Origin: Methylobacterium nodulans ORS 2060
GTDB lineage: Bacteria > Pseudomonadota > Alphaproteobacteria > Rhizobiales > Beijerinckiaceae
Length of the DNA stretch: 64,000 bases
Assembly: GCF_000022085.1 (NCBI RefSeq)
Contig: NC_011894.1
Location: 3,897,001 to 3,961,000 of the forward strand
Reading direction: 5' to 3'
The notes under the pieces are model-generated. The model had not been told where the DNA came from, did no database searches, and saw only the letters and a list, made by a program, of their open reading frames with translations. Of this stretch, positions 1 to 8,651 are shown one piece after another. How positions within the stretch are numbered: position 1 is the first letter of the stretch; every line of letters begins with the position of its first letter. The position numbers and the translations under genes are program-made.

Positions 1-974
1 AGCACGAGCACCTGTTCCACCGGTTCTACCAGGTGCAGCACTCCAGCACCCGAGAGATCGGAGGAACGGGGCTGGGGCTGGCGATATCCAAGCGGCTCAT
101 CAGCCTGATGGGCGGCGAGATTGGTCTGGAGAGCGAGGAGGGCAAGGGATCCAGGTTCTGGTTCAAGGTCTTGCTGCCCAGAACCGACGAGGATGTGGCT
201 GCCTCGGTCCTCGCCGAGACCAGCGAGAAGGCGAGCCGGTCGGGCCGGATCCTCCTCGTGGAGGATCTCGAGCACAATCGGGATCTCGCACGCATGCTCC
301 TGGTGAACGCCGGCCATCAGGTCGATACCGCCGAGACCGGAGCGGAGGCCGTCGCGGCCGTCCAGGCGAAGGCCTACGACCTCGTGCTGATGGATGTTCA
401 GATGCCGGTCATGGACGGAGTGACGGCAACGAAGAGGATTCGGGAGCTCGATCATCCTGCAAGAGACGTCCCGATCATTGCGATGACGGCCAATGTGCTC
501 CCCCAGCAGGTGAAGTCGTTTGGCGACGCCGGCATGAACGACCACGTGGGCAAGCCGTTCAAGAAACCGGAGCTGCTGAAGAAGGTGAACACATGGCTGC
601 AACGGCCCAATTCGCCTGCATCGGCACCGGAAGCAGCCGACGCTCAGGCTCTCGGCGAATTACAAGAGCTGATGGGGCCTGATTGGGTGACGAGTGGCCT
701 CAAGAAGCTCCGAGTGCAAATCGAGGAAGCGTTCGGGGATGAAGAGGCTGCTCTCGGCGACCGTGCGGAGCTCGCCCGGCGTGTTCACGCGCTGGTGTCC
801 CATGCGTCGCTTTTCGGCTTCGCGGAGCTCTCTGAATTCTGCAGTCTTCTTGAGGAGGCATGCACAACGGGAGATGATGTGGTGGGGCCGTTCCATCGGG
901 CCAAAGCGTCAGCGCAAGTCGTGGACAGGCAGGTGCGGGATATGCTCGCGCCGCGGGAGACCGGCAGCGTTTAG
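1..974 (+). CDS. Hybrid histidine kinase, 3' part
   Basis: The frame is open from base 3, so the gene begins upstream of the window. The first residues are the end of a histidine-kinase ATPase domain, with an RFYQV segment and the glycine box GGTGLGLAI. A receiver domain follows (about bases 240-600) with the phosphoacceptor Asp in LMDVQMPVMDG and the conserved Lys in GKPFKKPE. The last 100 residues resemble a histidine phosphotransfer domain: VHALVSHASLFG keeps the His/Ala/Gly spacing of that family. This order (kinase, receiver, HPt) is that of a multistep phosphorelay kinase. The sensor part is not visible, so its signal is unknown. It may be unrelated to the pilus genes downstream. Confidence 0.9.
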   Translation, partial: HEHLFHRFYQVQHSSTREIGGTGLGLAISKRLISLMGGEIGLESEEGKGSRFWFKVLLPRTDEDVAASVLAETSEKASRSGRILLVEDLEHNRDLARMLLVNAGHQVDTAETGAEAVAAVQAKAYDLVLMDVQMPVMDGVTATKRIRELDHPARDVPIIAMTANVLPQQVKSFGDAGMNDHVGKPFKKPELLKKVNTWLQRPNSPASAPEAADAQALGELQELMGPDWVTSGLKKLRVQIEEAFGDEEAALGDRAELARRVHALVSHASLFGFAELSEFCSLLEEACTTGDDVVGPFHRAKASAQVVDRQVRDMLAPRETGSV

Positions 975-1557
975 GCATTCGCCGGTGGCGCCGGATCTTC
1001 GTCCGTCATCCGACGCCGCCGTGCGGCGGCTTCGAGCCGGCCCGGGAGACCGTTGAGCCCGGCGATATGGCACCCTTCTCGGCACGCGAGGTCCATCCCT
1101 CGGCCTCTTCGGTCTGCACCTTCGGCCGCGACACCGGGCCTTCAGGACGTGGCCGCCGCCACGAAGGCGCCTGCTGCCGTAAGCAGACTTGGCGGGGCGT
1201 GCCACCGCTTCGTCCGCTTAAGTGTTTGATGTGTCGCAGGTTTTTGACGGAAAACCGCAACGCACTGTTCCGAAGCCTGCTTGAGACCGCAAGTGGCTCG
1301 CGCGGGGGAATGATGGCTTGGCGGAGCGCTCCTTCCGCCAAGCTGTCGAGGCCGAGCCGGCTGATCCAGCCTCCAGGCGTTAACTTTTGATTAACCCTCA
1401 ACCACTGATAGTCCGGCTCCTATGACGATCACCTGCGCGGCAGCTGGCTTCCGCGGGCATCAGCCCTTACCGAAGACTGGCTCCTATACGGCCTCGCGGC
1501 TGAACGGCGGAGGGCAGTGAGAGGCGGAAATGGTTACGCCGCTGAATGGAGGTCTTG
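975..1557. other. Intergenic region upstream of cpaC
   Basis: No convincing gene. It holds the first copy of a MITE-like repeat (1179-1284). It ends in an AG-rich leader before cpaC. Short frames on both strands have no family character. Confidence 0.6.
1179..1284 (+). repeat. MITE-like repeat, copy A
   Basis: This 106-bp segment aligns without gaps to 17701-17806. Shared blocks include TGTCGCAGGTT, CGGAAAA and CACTGTTCCGAA. Its ends are inverted relative to each other (TAAGCAG at the left, CTGCTTGA at the right), weaker than in copy B. It encodes no transposase. The small reading frame through it is probably only a by-product of the conserved DNA. Confidence 0.7.
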
Positions 1558-3138
1558 ATGCGGTGTGGGCGGAGGCAGAGCCCTTTTTCGCGCCTGCTCA
1601 GGTTCTTAGTCCTGCCAACCTGCGTCGGACTTGCCGCGTGTTTCGTTGCTGGGGCGGGCGCTGCGGACGAGTGGCCTGCGAATACCCCTTACGTCCAGTC
1701 CAAGCGATTCGCCCAGGGGAACGGTGCGACCCTCACGCGGACCAAACTGGCCGTGAACAAGTCGGAGACCGTAACGGTCGGGCAGTCATTCAATGACGTT
1801 CTCATCGGATCTCGGGAAATTCTCGATGTGATCCCGCTGAACGAACGCACGCTCTATGTGCTCGGAAAGAAAATAGGCACCACCAACATCTCGCTTCTTG
1901 ATGCGGAGAAGCGTCTGATCAGCGTGATCGACGTCGAAGTCGGCCTCGACACCGCAAGCTTCCAAGAGAAGGTGCAGGCCGGGGCAGGGTCTGGTGCGAT
2001 TCGTGTCCGAAGCTAGGGCGATAAAATAGTCCTGAGCGGAGTGGCTGCAGATGCCACAACTGTAGATCGCGCCGTCAGCATCGCTACGGCACTGGCCCCG
2101 GGAGGCGTCATCAACGCGACCCGGATCGCCTCGCCTCAGCAGGTTCTGCTCAAGGTGCGTTTTGTGGAAATCAATCGCACTGCGGGCCGCGAGTTGGGAT
2201 TGCGGTTCGAGTATGCGGGACGCAACCGAGCCTTCCGTGCCGGCGAGGTTGGCCCTATCACTCCGCTGACCACCGCAGGTGGGAGCACCAACGGTGCCGG
2301 CCTCATCACGGATTTCGTACCCGCAGTCGCAAGCGCGATCTCATCGGCGCCGTTCGGCCAGATCCTGACCCGCTTCCGCTCCGACTCGCGCCAACTCGAC
2401 CTGTTCATCAGTGCTCTTGAGGACAAGGGACTGGCACGACGCCTGGCTGAGCCCAACCTCGTCGCGATGTCCGGCGACACGGCAGATTTCCTGGCGGGTG
2501 GCGAGTATCCCATTCCCGTGGCATCGACCACGCAAACCGGCGTGCCGACCATTACCGTCGCCTTCAAGGAGTTCGGAGTCCGGCTGGGATTTACGCCGAC
2601 CGTGCTCGCGAATGGCCTCCTCAACCTTCGCCTCGAGCCAGAGGTGAGCGACATCGACCCGAGCATATCCGTCAATACCGGGGGTATTCTGATCCCCGGC
2701 CTCTCGAAGCGCCGTGCCCGGACATCCGTCGAGCTCCGAGACGGGCAGAGCTTTGCGATTGCGGGTCTGCTCCAGGCCAACACCCAAAACAACATCGAGC
2801 AGTTTCCCTGGGTCGGATCGATTCCGGTTCTTGGATCCCTGTTTCGGAGCACGGGGTTCCAGCAGCGGGAGACAGAGCTCGTGGTGATCGTCACTCCTCA
2901 CCTGGTCAAGCCTGCCAAGCCCGGCGCGACGATCAAAACTCCTCTGGATGCCACGGTCCCGGCCAATGACGTGGATTTGTTCCTGGCAGGCAAAATGGAG
3001 GTCGAGAAGAACGGTCGCGGTCCGGTATCCGAGTTCGTCGCGACCGCCGGTGCGGCGGTGGGCCCGCACGGATACCTGATGTCCGGCCCGGCGGGAACGA
3101 TCGCCGTTCCTGCTCCGGTCGCCCGGGTGAAGAACTAA
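1558..3138 (+). pseudogene. cpaC: Tad pilus secretin CpaC, interrupted by an in-frame TAG
   Basis: The outer-membrane secretin through which a Flp pilus exits. The likely start is ATG 1558, five bases after GGAGG (1548-1552), giving a signal peptide ending near AGAGA. The pilus N-terminal domain follows (ETVTVGQSFNDVLIGS ... LYVLGKKIGTTNISLLD). After RVRS there is a TAG at 2014-2016. The same frame then continues with GDKIVLSGVAADATTVDRA, exactly the BON-like sequence expected, and with the secretin core (QQVLLKVRFVEINR ... VGSIPVLGSLF ... ELVVIVTPHL). One base change (TCG to TAG would restore Ser) separates this from an intact gene of about 526 residues. It could be a true nonsense mutation, a sequencing error or a read-through codon. 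Confidence 0.85.
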
Positions 3139-3139
3139 G

Positions 3140-3460
3140 ATGGCCTGCCGCGTTTTCAGCCGCGCCTTGGCGCTTCTGGGCGCGCTTCAAACGGCGGGAT
3201 GTGCGCAGTACCTCGACCGAAAAGAGACGGTGGCGTTGAGCGCCGGGGATGCGGTCCAGACGAACATCGTGACCCACATGATCGACCCTTGGCCCAGACA
3301 CGCCCGCCAGCGGGATATCGCATTCAGCGGAGAACGTCTGCAGCGGGCCGTCGAGCGCTATCGGACCGGACAAGATTCGAACGTCCGGCAGCCGGGAGCC
3401 TACGGCACCACAAACGCGAGCCCGCCGACCTCGACCGGAGCCGGTGCAGATGCACATTGA
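3140..3460 (+). CDS. Small Tad-locus lipoprotein
   Basis: A 106-residue protein starting one base after the cpaC stop, so translationally linked to it. The N-terminus has a hydrophobic stretch ending LQTAGC, a plausible lipobox with Cys as the lipidated residue. The middle (YLDRKETVALSAGDAVQTN ... MIDPWP) matches a short protein I recall from Flp loci of Bradyrhizobium-type bacteria. It is much shorter than CpaD, the usual lipoprotein of Caulobacter Tad loci, and may replace it. Its end overlaps the next gene by 17 bases. The pilus association is inferred from position. Confidence 0.65.
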   Translation: MACRVFSRALALLGALQTAGCAQYLDRKETVALSAGDAVQTNIVTHMIDPWPRHARQRDIAFSGERLQRAVERYRTGQDSNVRQPGAYGTTNASPPTSTGAGADAH

Positions 3461-3995
3461 GCCGGTGCCGGCAACCATCGAGGGTGCTGGCGTGCGGCGC
3501 CTATGGGGCTTGTCCGCTGCAGCGGTCGTCCTGCTCCTCGGCGCGGGGTGTCAGTCGCTGGACCTGATCGGGGTCGGACCGCCGGCACCTGCAACCGGCT
3601 TCGAGGACATGTTCGTCAATACGAACGAGCCTGCCATCGTCGGTCGAAAGCAGCTCGAGCGTGGGAATTACGGCCTCGCAGAGCGTTATTTCCGCCAAGC
3701 CGTGGAGGCCAATCCGTCGGACCTGGACTCCTGGATCGGGCTCGCCGCGAGCTACGACAATCTGAAGCGGTTTGATCTGGCGGACCGTGCCTACGAGCAG
3801 GCGCTCCGGCTCGGTGGGCGTCTTGCGCGTCTCCTCAACAATCGCGGCTATTCGTTCATGGTCCGGGGCGACTTCGCAAGAGCAAGGACTGCATTCAACG
3901 AGGCTTTGGCTCTTGAGCCAAACAACGAGGTGATCCTCAACAATATGAAGCTCCTCGCTGCCGCCGAGGCCAAGTTCAGATCCGGCCGAGCCTGA
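3444..3995 (+). CDS. tadD: TadD-like TPR lipoprotein
   Basis: A 183-residue protein with an N-terminal membrane segment ending LLLGAGC, a good lipobox. Residues 70-175 form tetratricopeptide repeats (RGNYGLAERYFRQAVEANPSD ... FDLADRAYEQALRLG ... GDFARARTAFNEALALEPN). TadD proteins are TPR lipoproteins that help assemble the Tad secretion apparatus. It is the last gene of this rightward block; the next genes converge on it from the other strand. Confidence 0.8.
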   Translation: MQMHIEPVPATIEGAGVRRLWGLSAAAVVLLLGAGCQSLDLIGVGPPAPATGFEDMFVNTNEPAIVGRKQLERGNYGLAERYFRQAVEANPSDLDSWIGLAASYDNLKRFDLADRAYEQALRLGGRLARLLNNRGYSFMVRGDFARARTAFNEALALEPNNEVILNNMKLLAAAEAKFRSGRA

Positions 3996-4162
3996 ACCAC
4001 GGCTCGGTCACGCATTGTCACGCGGTTGGTGAGCGAAGGAGCTTGAAGCGTCGGTCGGTACGGCCGCGCCTGCGCCACTCCCGCGGCCCGATGGCGCCTG
4101 CGTCGACTCCCATCTGTCAGTCCGGTCCACAGGGGACGACCAATCCGGACCGGATCCAGGTT

Positions 4163-4555
4163 TCAGATGACGGGAGTTCGGCGGGAGACGCTCAGGTTGA
4201 TCGTACCCGTCGAGAATCCCCAGGTCAGCGGCACGAAAGGATAGCTGACGGAGACGGTTCGGAACTGCAGCCCGTTCACCACCTCGGCTCCCACCGTGAC
4301 CTGTAGCTGGTCCGGGCTTGCAGCCTGGAACGCCGCCCGAATCACGGCCTCAAGTCCGCTGTCGGAGATTGTCTTGTTCATGAGAACTGCCCGTGCGCCA
4401 AAGTCGGCTGCCTGCGACAGCTGGTTGCGGACATTCAGCCCGCGGCCCAGCTCGACGATGCCGAGCATCGTCACGAGCATGATCATCCCGACCATCGCGA
4501 ATTCGACAGCCGTCGAGCCGCTGCGGCATGCGCAAAAGCGCCGGAGAGCGCTCAT
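4163..4555 (-). CDS. TadE-like pilus assembly protein
   Basis: A 130-residue protein beginning with a short basic leader and then GSTAVEFAMVGMIMLVTMLGIVELG, the pseudopilin-like segment of the TadE family, with a Gly before the hydrophobic stretch and Glu at position five. Such minor pseudopilins are processed by the CpaA/TadV peptidase and are needed for Flp pilus assembly. The rest is a small extracellular domain. It begins one base after the stop of the gene upstream, so the two are one operon. Confidence 0.8.
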   Translation of the reverse strand: MSALRRFCACRSGSTAVEFAMVGMIMLVTMLGIVELGRGLNVRNQLSQAADFGARAVLMNKTISDSGLEAVIRAAFQAASPDQLQVTVGAEVVNGLQFRTVSVSYPFVPLTWGFSTGTINLSVSRRTPVI

Positions 4556-4556
4556 G

Positions 4557-5102
4557 TCAGCGGACCTGCACCTGAACCGTGGGACTGAGCGTAATCGGCG
4601 GCAGAATCATGGTGCTATGAACCTTCGTTCCTTCCAGGCGATAGTAGATGAACGTGGGGGTTGGCCCAGGGCAGGTTGTCAGGCAATCCACTGCAACCGT
4701 TGTGGCATTCGGGCAGGCGCAGAAGCGGTTCACCGACACTGATAGCGACGTCGTGCTCGGAGCAGACTGGGCCGACAGGGTAAAGTTCTTTGAGGCCGTG
4801 CTCTGTACAACCGTGAGGACGTTGGACGCTCCCTGATCCGACATTGCACTTTGCGCGCCAGCCCGCAGGGCATGGTCAATCGTCATCCGCTCGCACTCGG
4901 CGAGGCCGAGATCGGCCGCTGCCACGAGCGCAAAGAACAGAACGGGAGCAAACAACGCAAACTCAACCGCCGATGCGCCGCATTCCGAACGGCAACATCT
5001 CGCGGCGATGCTCCGGAAATTCCCGAGCCGTCTCGATCGGCACGCAGACACTTCAGGTCCGGTCCGAAGGCTTCGCGCAAGGGGCCCGAAAGGGTCCATC
5101 AT
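4557..5102 (-). CDS. TadE/TadF-like pilus assembly protein
   Basis: A 181-residue paralogue of the next gene. After a long basic leader comes CGASAVEFALFAPVLFFALVAAADLG, the conserved pseudopilin segment. The extracellular part carries several cysteines (FCACPNATTVAVDCLTTCPG), which could form disulfides. The annotated ATG overlaps the end of cpaE by four bases, a sign of coupling. An internal start closer to the hydrophobic segment is possible because the leader is unusually long for this family. Confidence 0.75.
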   Translation of the reverse strand: MMDPFGPLARSLRTGPEVSACRSRRLGNFRSIAARCCRSECGASAVEFALFAPVLFFALVAAADLGLAECERMTIDHALRAGAQSAMSDQGASNVLTVVQSTASKNFTLSAQSAPSTTSLSVSVNRFCACPNATTVAVDCLTTCPGPTPTFIYYRLEGTKVHSTMILPPITLSPTVQVQVR

Positions 5103-6370
5103 CGCCCGGTCCTCCGGAAGCGTTCGAGAGAGAAGCGGCCCTTGCGGATTGCCGGTGCGTTTCGACCGGATATGACTCGAGCGATGTGATCGAACGCGCT
5201 GCAGGCCCGGGCTTTCGCGGAGACGTCCGCAACCAATCGGCCCTCGTTCGCCGCCGTGCTGAAGACCGAAGCTTCGAAAGGGATGCAGGCCGCCGGCTCG
5301 AGTTCGAGCGCCGCGGCGAACTTGTCGACCTTGATCTCGGCCCGCTTCGGAACCCCGACCTGATTGAGCACGAGCTTCGGAAGCGCATCGTTCGGGCGCG
5401 CCTGCGTCAGAAAGCTGATCAGGTTCTTGGCATTTCGGAGGCTTGTCAGATCAGGAGTGGCCGTGATGACCACCTCGTCTGCAGCCAGCAAGGTGCTCTT
5501 CGCCCAGGGCATCCAGACATGAGGAAGATCCAGCACCACAAAGGGCACACTCGCCTGCGCGACCTCGATCAGACGCTCGAAGGCGCCTCCGTCCAAATCA
5601 TGGCAATGATCCAAGGTGGCCGGAGCGCTCAGGACCGAGAGATGCTCCCCGGACTTCGTCAGCAGACGCTCCAGCAGTACATCGTCGAGCCGGCCTGTGT
5701 TTGCCAACGCATCCGCGATGCCTTGGCCCTTTTCCTGATCCAGGTTGAGCGCGAGGCTCGCACTGCCGAACGGCAAGTCCAGATCCGCCAGGATCACCTC
5801 GGTGTCGTAGGATCGGGCGATGGCCGCGGCCACATTATGGGCGACCACCGACGATCCGACGCCGCCCTTCGCGCCGATGAAGGCCAAGCTTCGGCCGAGC
5901 TTGCTCGCACCAGCGTCGCGGTAGAGCTGTGCGACAGCAGCGATGAGGCCCACCGGTTCGACAGGAGCCACAAGATACTCGCTGATGCCTCGGTCGAGGA
6001 GTTCGCGGTAGAGCCTGATGTCATTGACCTTCCCGATGACCACGACCTTCGTGCTGCGGTCGCAGACCTCGGCCAAGATCTCGAGGTCCGCCAAAAGGCG
6101 GCTTCCGGCGTCGCTCGCCTCCAAAACCAGGAGATTCGGCGTCGTTGCTTGGCGGTAATGTGCGGCTGCGGCGGGAATGCCGCCGGGATACACGCTGGCA
6201 TGGGCACGCGACATCCGCCGGTCGGCGAAAGCCGCCTCCAGCGTGGCTGCCGTTTCCGGCGTATCACAGAATGCGTGCACCGAGATCTGCGGGACCCGCA
6301 GTGTATCCAGGGTCTGGGCTCGGCAGCCTTGCGGCGCCGGAGCGGTGATCTTGAAAGCGAGGTTCGTCAT
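5099..6370 (-). CDS. cpaE: CpaE/TadZ pilus localisation ATPase
   Basis: A 423-residue protein with a degenerate receiver-like N-terminal domain (to about residue 150) and a ParA/MinD-type ATPase domain. The deviant Walker A motif is GAKGGVGSS at residues 166-174, followed by ILADLDLPFGS (Walker A' region) and VVLDLPHVW (Walker B region). CpaE/TadZ places the pilus machine at the cell pole in other bacteria. It lies in the leftward block between cpaB and the TadE-like genes, the usual neighbourhood. Confidence 0.9.
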   Translation of the reverse strand: MTNLAFKITAPAPQGCRAQTLDTLRVPQISVHAFCDTPETAATLEAAFADRRMSRAHASVYPGGIPAAAAHYRQATTPNLLVLEASDAGSRLLADLEILAEVCDRSTKVVVIGKVNDIRLYRELLDRGISEYLVAPVEPVGLIAAVAQLYRDAGASKLGRSLAFIGAKGGVGSSVVAHNVAAAIARSYDTEVILADLDLPFGSASLALNLDQEKGQGIADALANTGRLDDVLLERLLTKSGEHLSVLSAPATLDHCHDLDGGAFERLIEVAQASVPFVVLDLPHVWMPWAKSTLLAADEVVITATPDLTSLRNAKNLISFLTQARPNDALPKLVLNQVGVPKRAEIKVDKFAAALELEPAACIPFEASVFSTAANEGRLVADVSAKARACSAFDHIARVISGRNAPAIRKGRFSLERFRRTGR

Positions 6371-6452
6371 CGTCCTGAAGGGCCCTGAATCTTTGGCGGA
6401 TCGCGCGAGCGTGTCGCGGCACTCACTGCTGCATCAAAACTGTGGAGCTCCG

Positions 6453-7247
6453 TTACTGGATCTTCACGACTTCGCTGCGTCCACCTCGGATGACGCGTAC
6501 GGTCTGGATCCTCTCTTCCGTAGCAGCCGTCGGGACTTCGTTGCTGTCGGCGGCGGAGCGGAGCGAAAGCGAGAGTGTGCCGGCAGCTTCGGCAGCCGCC
6601 AAGATCTCCGCCTGCCGCGAATCCAGCTCGAGAGTGGCCGTCTTGCCGATGACGACGGATTTCCCTTTGCCTTTATCGGCCTTTTGCGCTTCGTCGACCG
6701 TCTGATCGATGGCGAGCACGGGAACGTTCTTCAGGATTGTGCGGCTGCGGTGCTCGCGCGCGCCCTCACCTTGGGCCTGCGGCGCGAACGTGTGGATAAC
6801 ATCAACCCGATCACTGGGCAGAATGAAGCCGCCGGCCGTGTTCTCCGCAGAAATCCGCACGGCTACCGCGCGCTTGCCCGAGGGGAGGACCGTGGCGAGG
6901 AAGCCGGCATTGAGGCCCGCAAGCTTCCCGTCTTGAACGGGTTCGCCCGGCGCCATGCGGCTGCGCAAGGTCGAGCCGGCGAACTCATCGAGAGCGGCGG
7001 GCCGAGCCGAACGAGTCACGTAAGCGGAGTTCAGCGCGCTCTCCGGCCAAGGCTGCCACCGCATGTTCTCTTTCGTCAGCCGTTCTCCTTGCGCAAGCTC
7101 GGTCGAAACGACGAGTACGTCCTGTGTCGCCGGCTGTACCGGCGCAGGCACGACGGCTGCGACCGGCTGATCGCGTAAGCTCACGGCGAGCCAGGCGGCC
7201 GCGATCCCGGCACCCAGTGCAACGATCAGGAGGCAAAGGCGGAGCAT
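6453..7247 (-). CDS. cpaB: CpaB/RcpC pilus assembly protein
   Basis: A 264-residue periplasmic protein anchored by one N-terminal membrane segment (LCLLIVALGAGIAAAWLAVSL). The SAF domain follows (STELAQGERLTKENMRWQPWP), then the RcpC region (GKRAVAVRISAENTAGGFILPSDRVDVIHTF; quoted here only to mark its bounds at residues 124-155). CpaB partners the secretin CpaC, normally next to it. Here the two are in different blocks on opposite strands about 3.3 kb apart. Confidence 0.9.
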   Translation of the reverse strand: MLRLCLLIVALGAGIAAAWLAVSLRDQPVAAVVPAPVQPATQDVLVVSTELAQGERLTKENMRWQPWPESALNSAYVTRSARPAALDEFAGSTLRSRMAPGEPVQDGKLAGLNAGFLATVLPSGKRAVAVRISAENTAGGFILPSDRVDVIHTFAPQAQGEGAREHRSRTILKNVPVLAIDQTVDEAQKADKGKGKSVVIGKTATLELDSRQAEILAAAEAAGTLSLSLRSAADSNEVPTAATEERIQTVRVIRGGRSEVVKIQ

Positions 7248-7265
7248 TGCTGCAGAACCTTCGGT

Positions 7266-7781
7266 TCAGAAAAGGGGCGTCATCCAGTGCGTCTGCGGAA
7301 ACACGACCAGCGCGGCCAGAGCCATGGCGACCCCGTAGGGCACGCCGGAGGTGGGCGAGTGCAGGCGCACAAGCCAGGTGCTGCCATTGAGGAAGGCTGG
7401 CAAGGCACGCGTCCGGAACTGCAGGAGCAGCAGCGTGAATAACCCACCGAGCAGCGCCGTGTAGACGAGATAGACAGGGCTGTGGTCGATCCCGAGCCAG
7501 AGGACGGTCGCCGCAGCGAACTTGGCGTCTCCGCCGCCGATCCATCCGAAAGCGAAGAAGATGAAGGCGGCCAGAAGAACGCCGAAGCTCAATGCTGCGC
7601 TCCAGCCGATTTGAGGCAACGAAAAGCCGGCTAATGGCGCCAAAATTCCGTATCCGAGAAGAAGGACCAGGACGAGCCCGTTCCGGATCTTCATGGTCGT
7701 CAGGTCCGTGATCCCGGCGTAGATCACCGTGAAGGCGAACAGGATCATGCCGCAGGGCGCCGCCAAATCTGAGACTGTCAT
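7266..7781 (-). CDS. cpaA: CpaA/TadV prepilin peptidase
   Basis: A 171-residue inner-membrane aspartic peptidase of the A24 family. The two catalytic aspartates are visible, one in ITDLTTMKIRN near residue 26 and one in the GGGDAKF motif near residue 85. Hydrophobic segments fill most of the rest. It cleaves the Flp prepilin and the TadE-like pseudopilins after Gly. It sits between the pilin gene and cpaB in the same leftward block. Confidence 0.9.
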   Translation of the reverse strand: MTVSDLAAPCGMILFAFTVIYAGITDLTTMKIRNGLVLVLLLGYGILAPLAGFSLPQIGWSAALSFGVLLAAFIFFAFGWIGGGDAKFAAATVLWLGIDHSPVYLVYTALLGGLFTLLLLQFRTRALPAFLNGSTWLVRLHSPTSGVPYGVAMALAALVVFPQTHWMTPLF

Positions 7782-7867
7782 TGCACTGGACTCGCGTGGG
7801 TAGCGCCGGAGCTGGAGAGAGCAGAGGGCGCAGCCCTCCGCTCCTCGTTCCGTGGGATGGAGCGGGG

Positions 7868-8032
7868 TTACTGCAGCGCAGTGCCGATCGCAGTGAACTT
7901 GGTATTCAAACGGGTGCCGATCGTCGTCACGGCCGTGATGATGACGACCGCGATCAGGCCGGCGATGAGACCGTACTCGATAGCGGTGGCGCCAGACTCG
8001 TCCTTGACGAAGCGGGTGAAAAGGTTGGTCAT
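7868..8032 (-). CDS. flp: Flp/Fap pilin
   Basis: A 54-residue gene, easily missed because of its size. The protein is a short leader (MTNLFTRFVKDESG), then ATAIEYGLIAGLIAVVIITA, the Flp pilin core with the prepilin cleavage site after Gly and the invariant Glu-Tyr pair at processed positions 5 and 6. It is the major subunit of the pilus. The start is ATG at 8032-8030 and the stop is TAA. It heads the leftward block, as Flp genes usually do, and the long gap upstream should hold its promoter. Confidence 0.93.
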   Translation of the reverse strand: MTNLFTRFVKDESGATAIEYGLIAGLIAVVIITAVTTIGTRLNTKFTAIGTALQ

Positions 8033-8651
8033 AAGCTTAGATCCTGTGTAGCTGATGGGTTCTGCCAGGAGGAACGCCAGCGGATGATCTCTGTTTGATC
8101 AATCGCTCGCTGAACGTGGGCCGTATATGACCCAAACCGGCCACCAATCCCATTCAGCCTGATGGTCTAAGGCGCGGACGAAAGTGCTATAGGCGAGGCA
8201 GCTAGTGTTACAGCCGAGTTCTGTGCGGTTATGACCAGCTCTCACAGGTGGTCTGGTCGGGATATCAGCGGACGGTTGGTCTTTCGCCGTGGTTAGCTTG
8301 GCCGATGAGACCGATCGGGCGAGCGCAGCCCCGTTCAGCGATACGGGACAAGCCACCAGGGCATAACAAACCACGGCTGCCGGGGCGCAAAGCAAAGTGC
8401 CAAGCTTGCCGGATTACCTGTAGAAGCCAGTGCGCGACCCCGCTTCTTGTTTGTATTAGGCCATCACGCCGAATGGTTTTGGTTCAAGCACCCGCAGATA
8501 TCGAAGCCAGATCGGTACGGGTGCAGCGCGGCTTCAACCAGCTGCTGTGAGCCCCTTGGCCGAGGAAACCAAAGCAGCCAGCCATTGCGTTCCCGCCTTC
8601 AACGGCTGCGCCCGAAGGCGGAACGGTTAAAGCCACCGGGAGCACAGACCG
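8033..8651. other. Divergent intergenic region, flp and cpaF promoters
   Basis: A 619-bp gap between the leftward pilin gene and the rightward cpaF gene, so at least two divergent promoters are expected here. I see no convincing gene. I cannot point to definite -35/-10 boxes. Confidence 0.5.

Noticed and set aside
1067..1390. 107-residue frame through MITE copy A
   Set aside because: Its similarity to the frame in copy B follows from the conserved DNA repeat, and neither has a start context.
4844..6388. 514-residue open frame on the plus strand
   Set aside because: It is antisense to cpaE and the TadE-like genes, has no family character, and follows from the high GC content.
7826..7840. GAGGGC/GCCCTC hairpin just after the Flp gene
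   Set aside because: No T-run follows on the leftward strand, so I do not call it a terminator.
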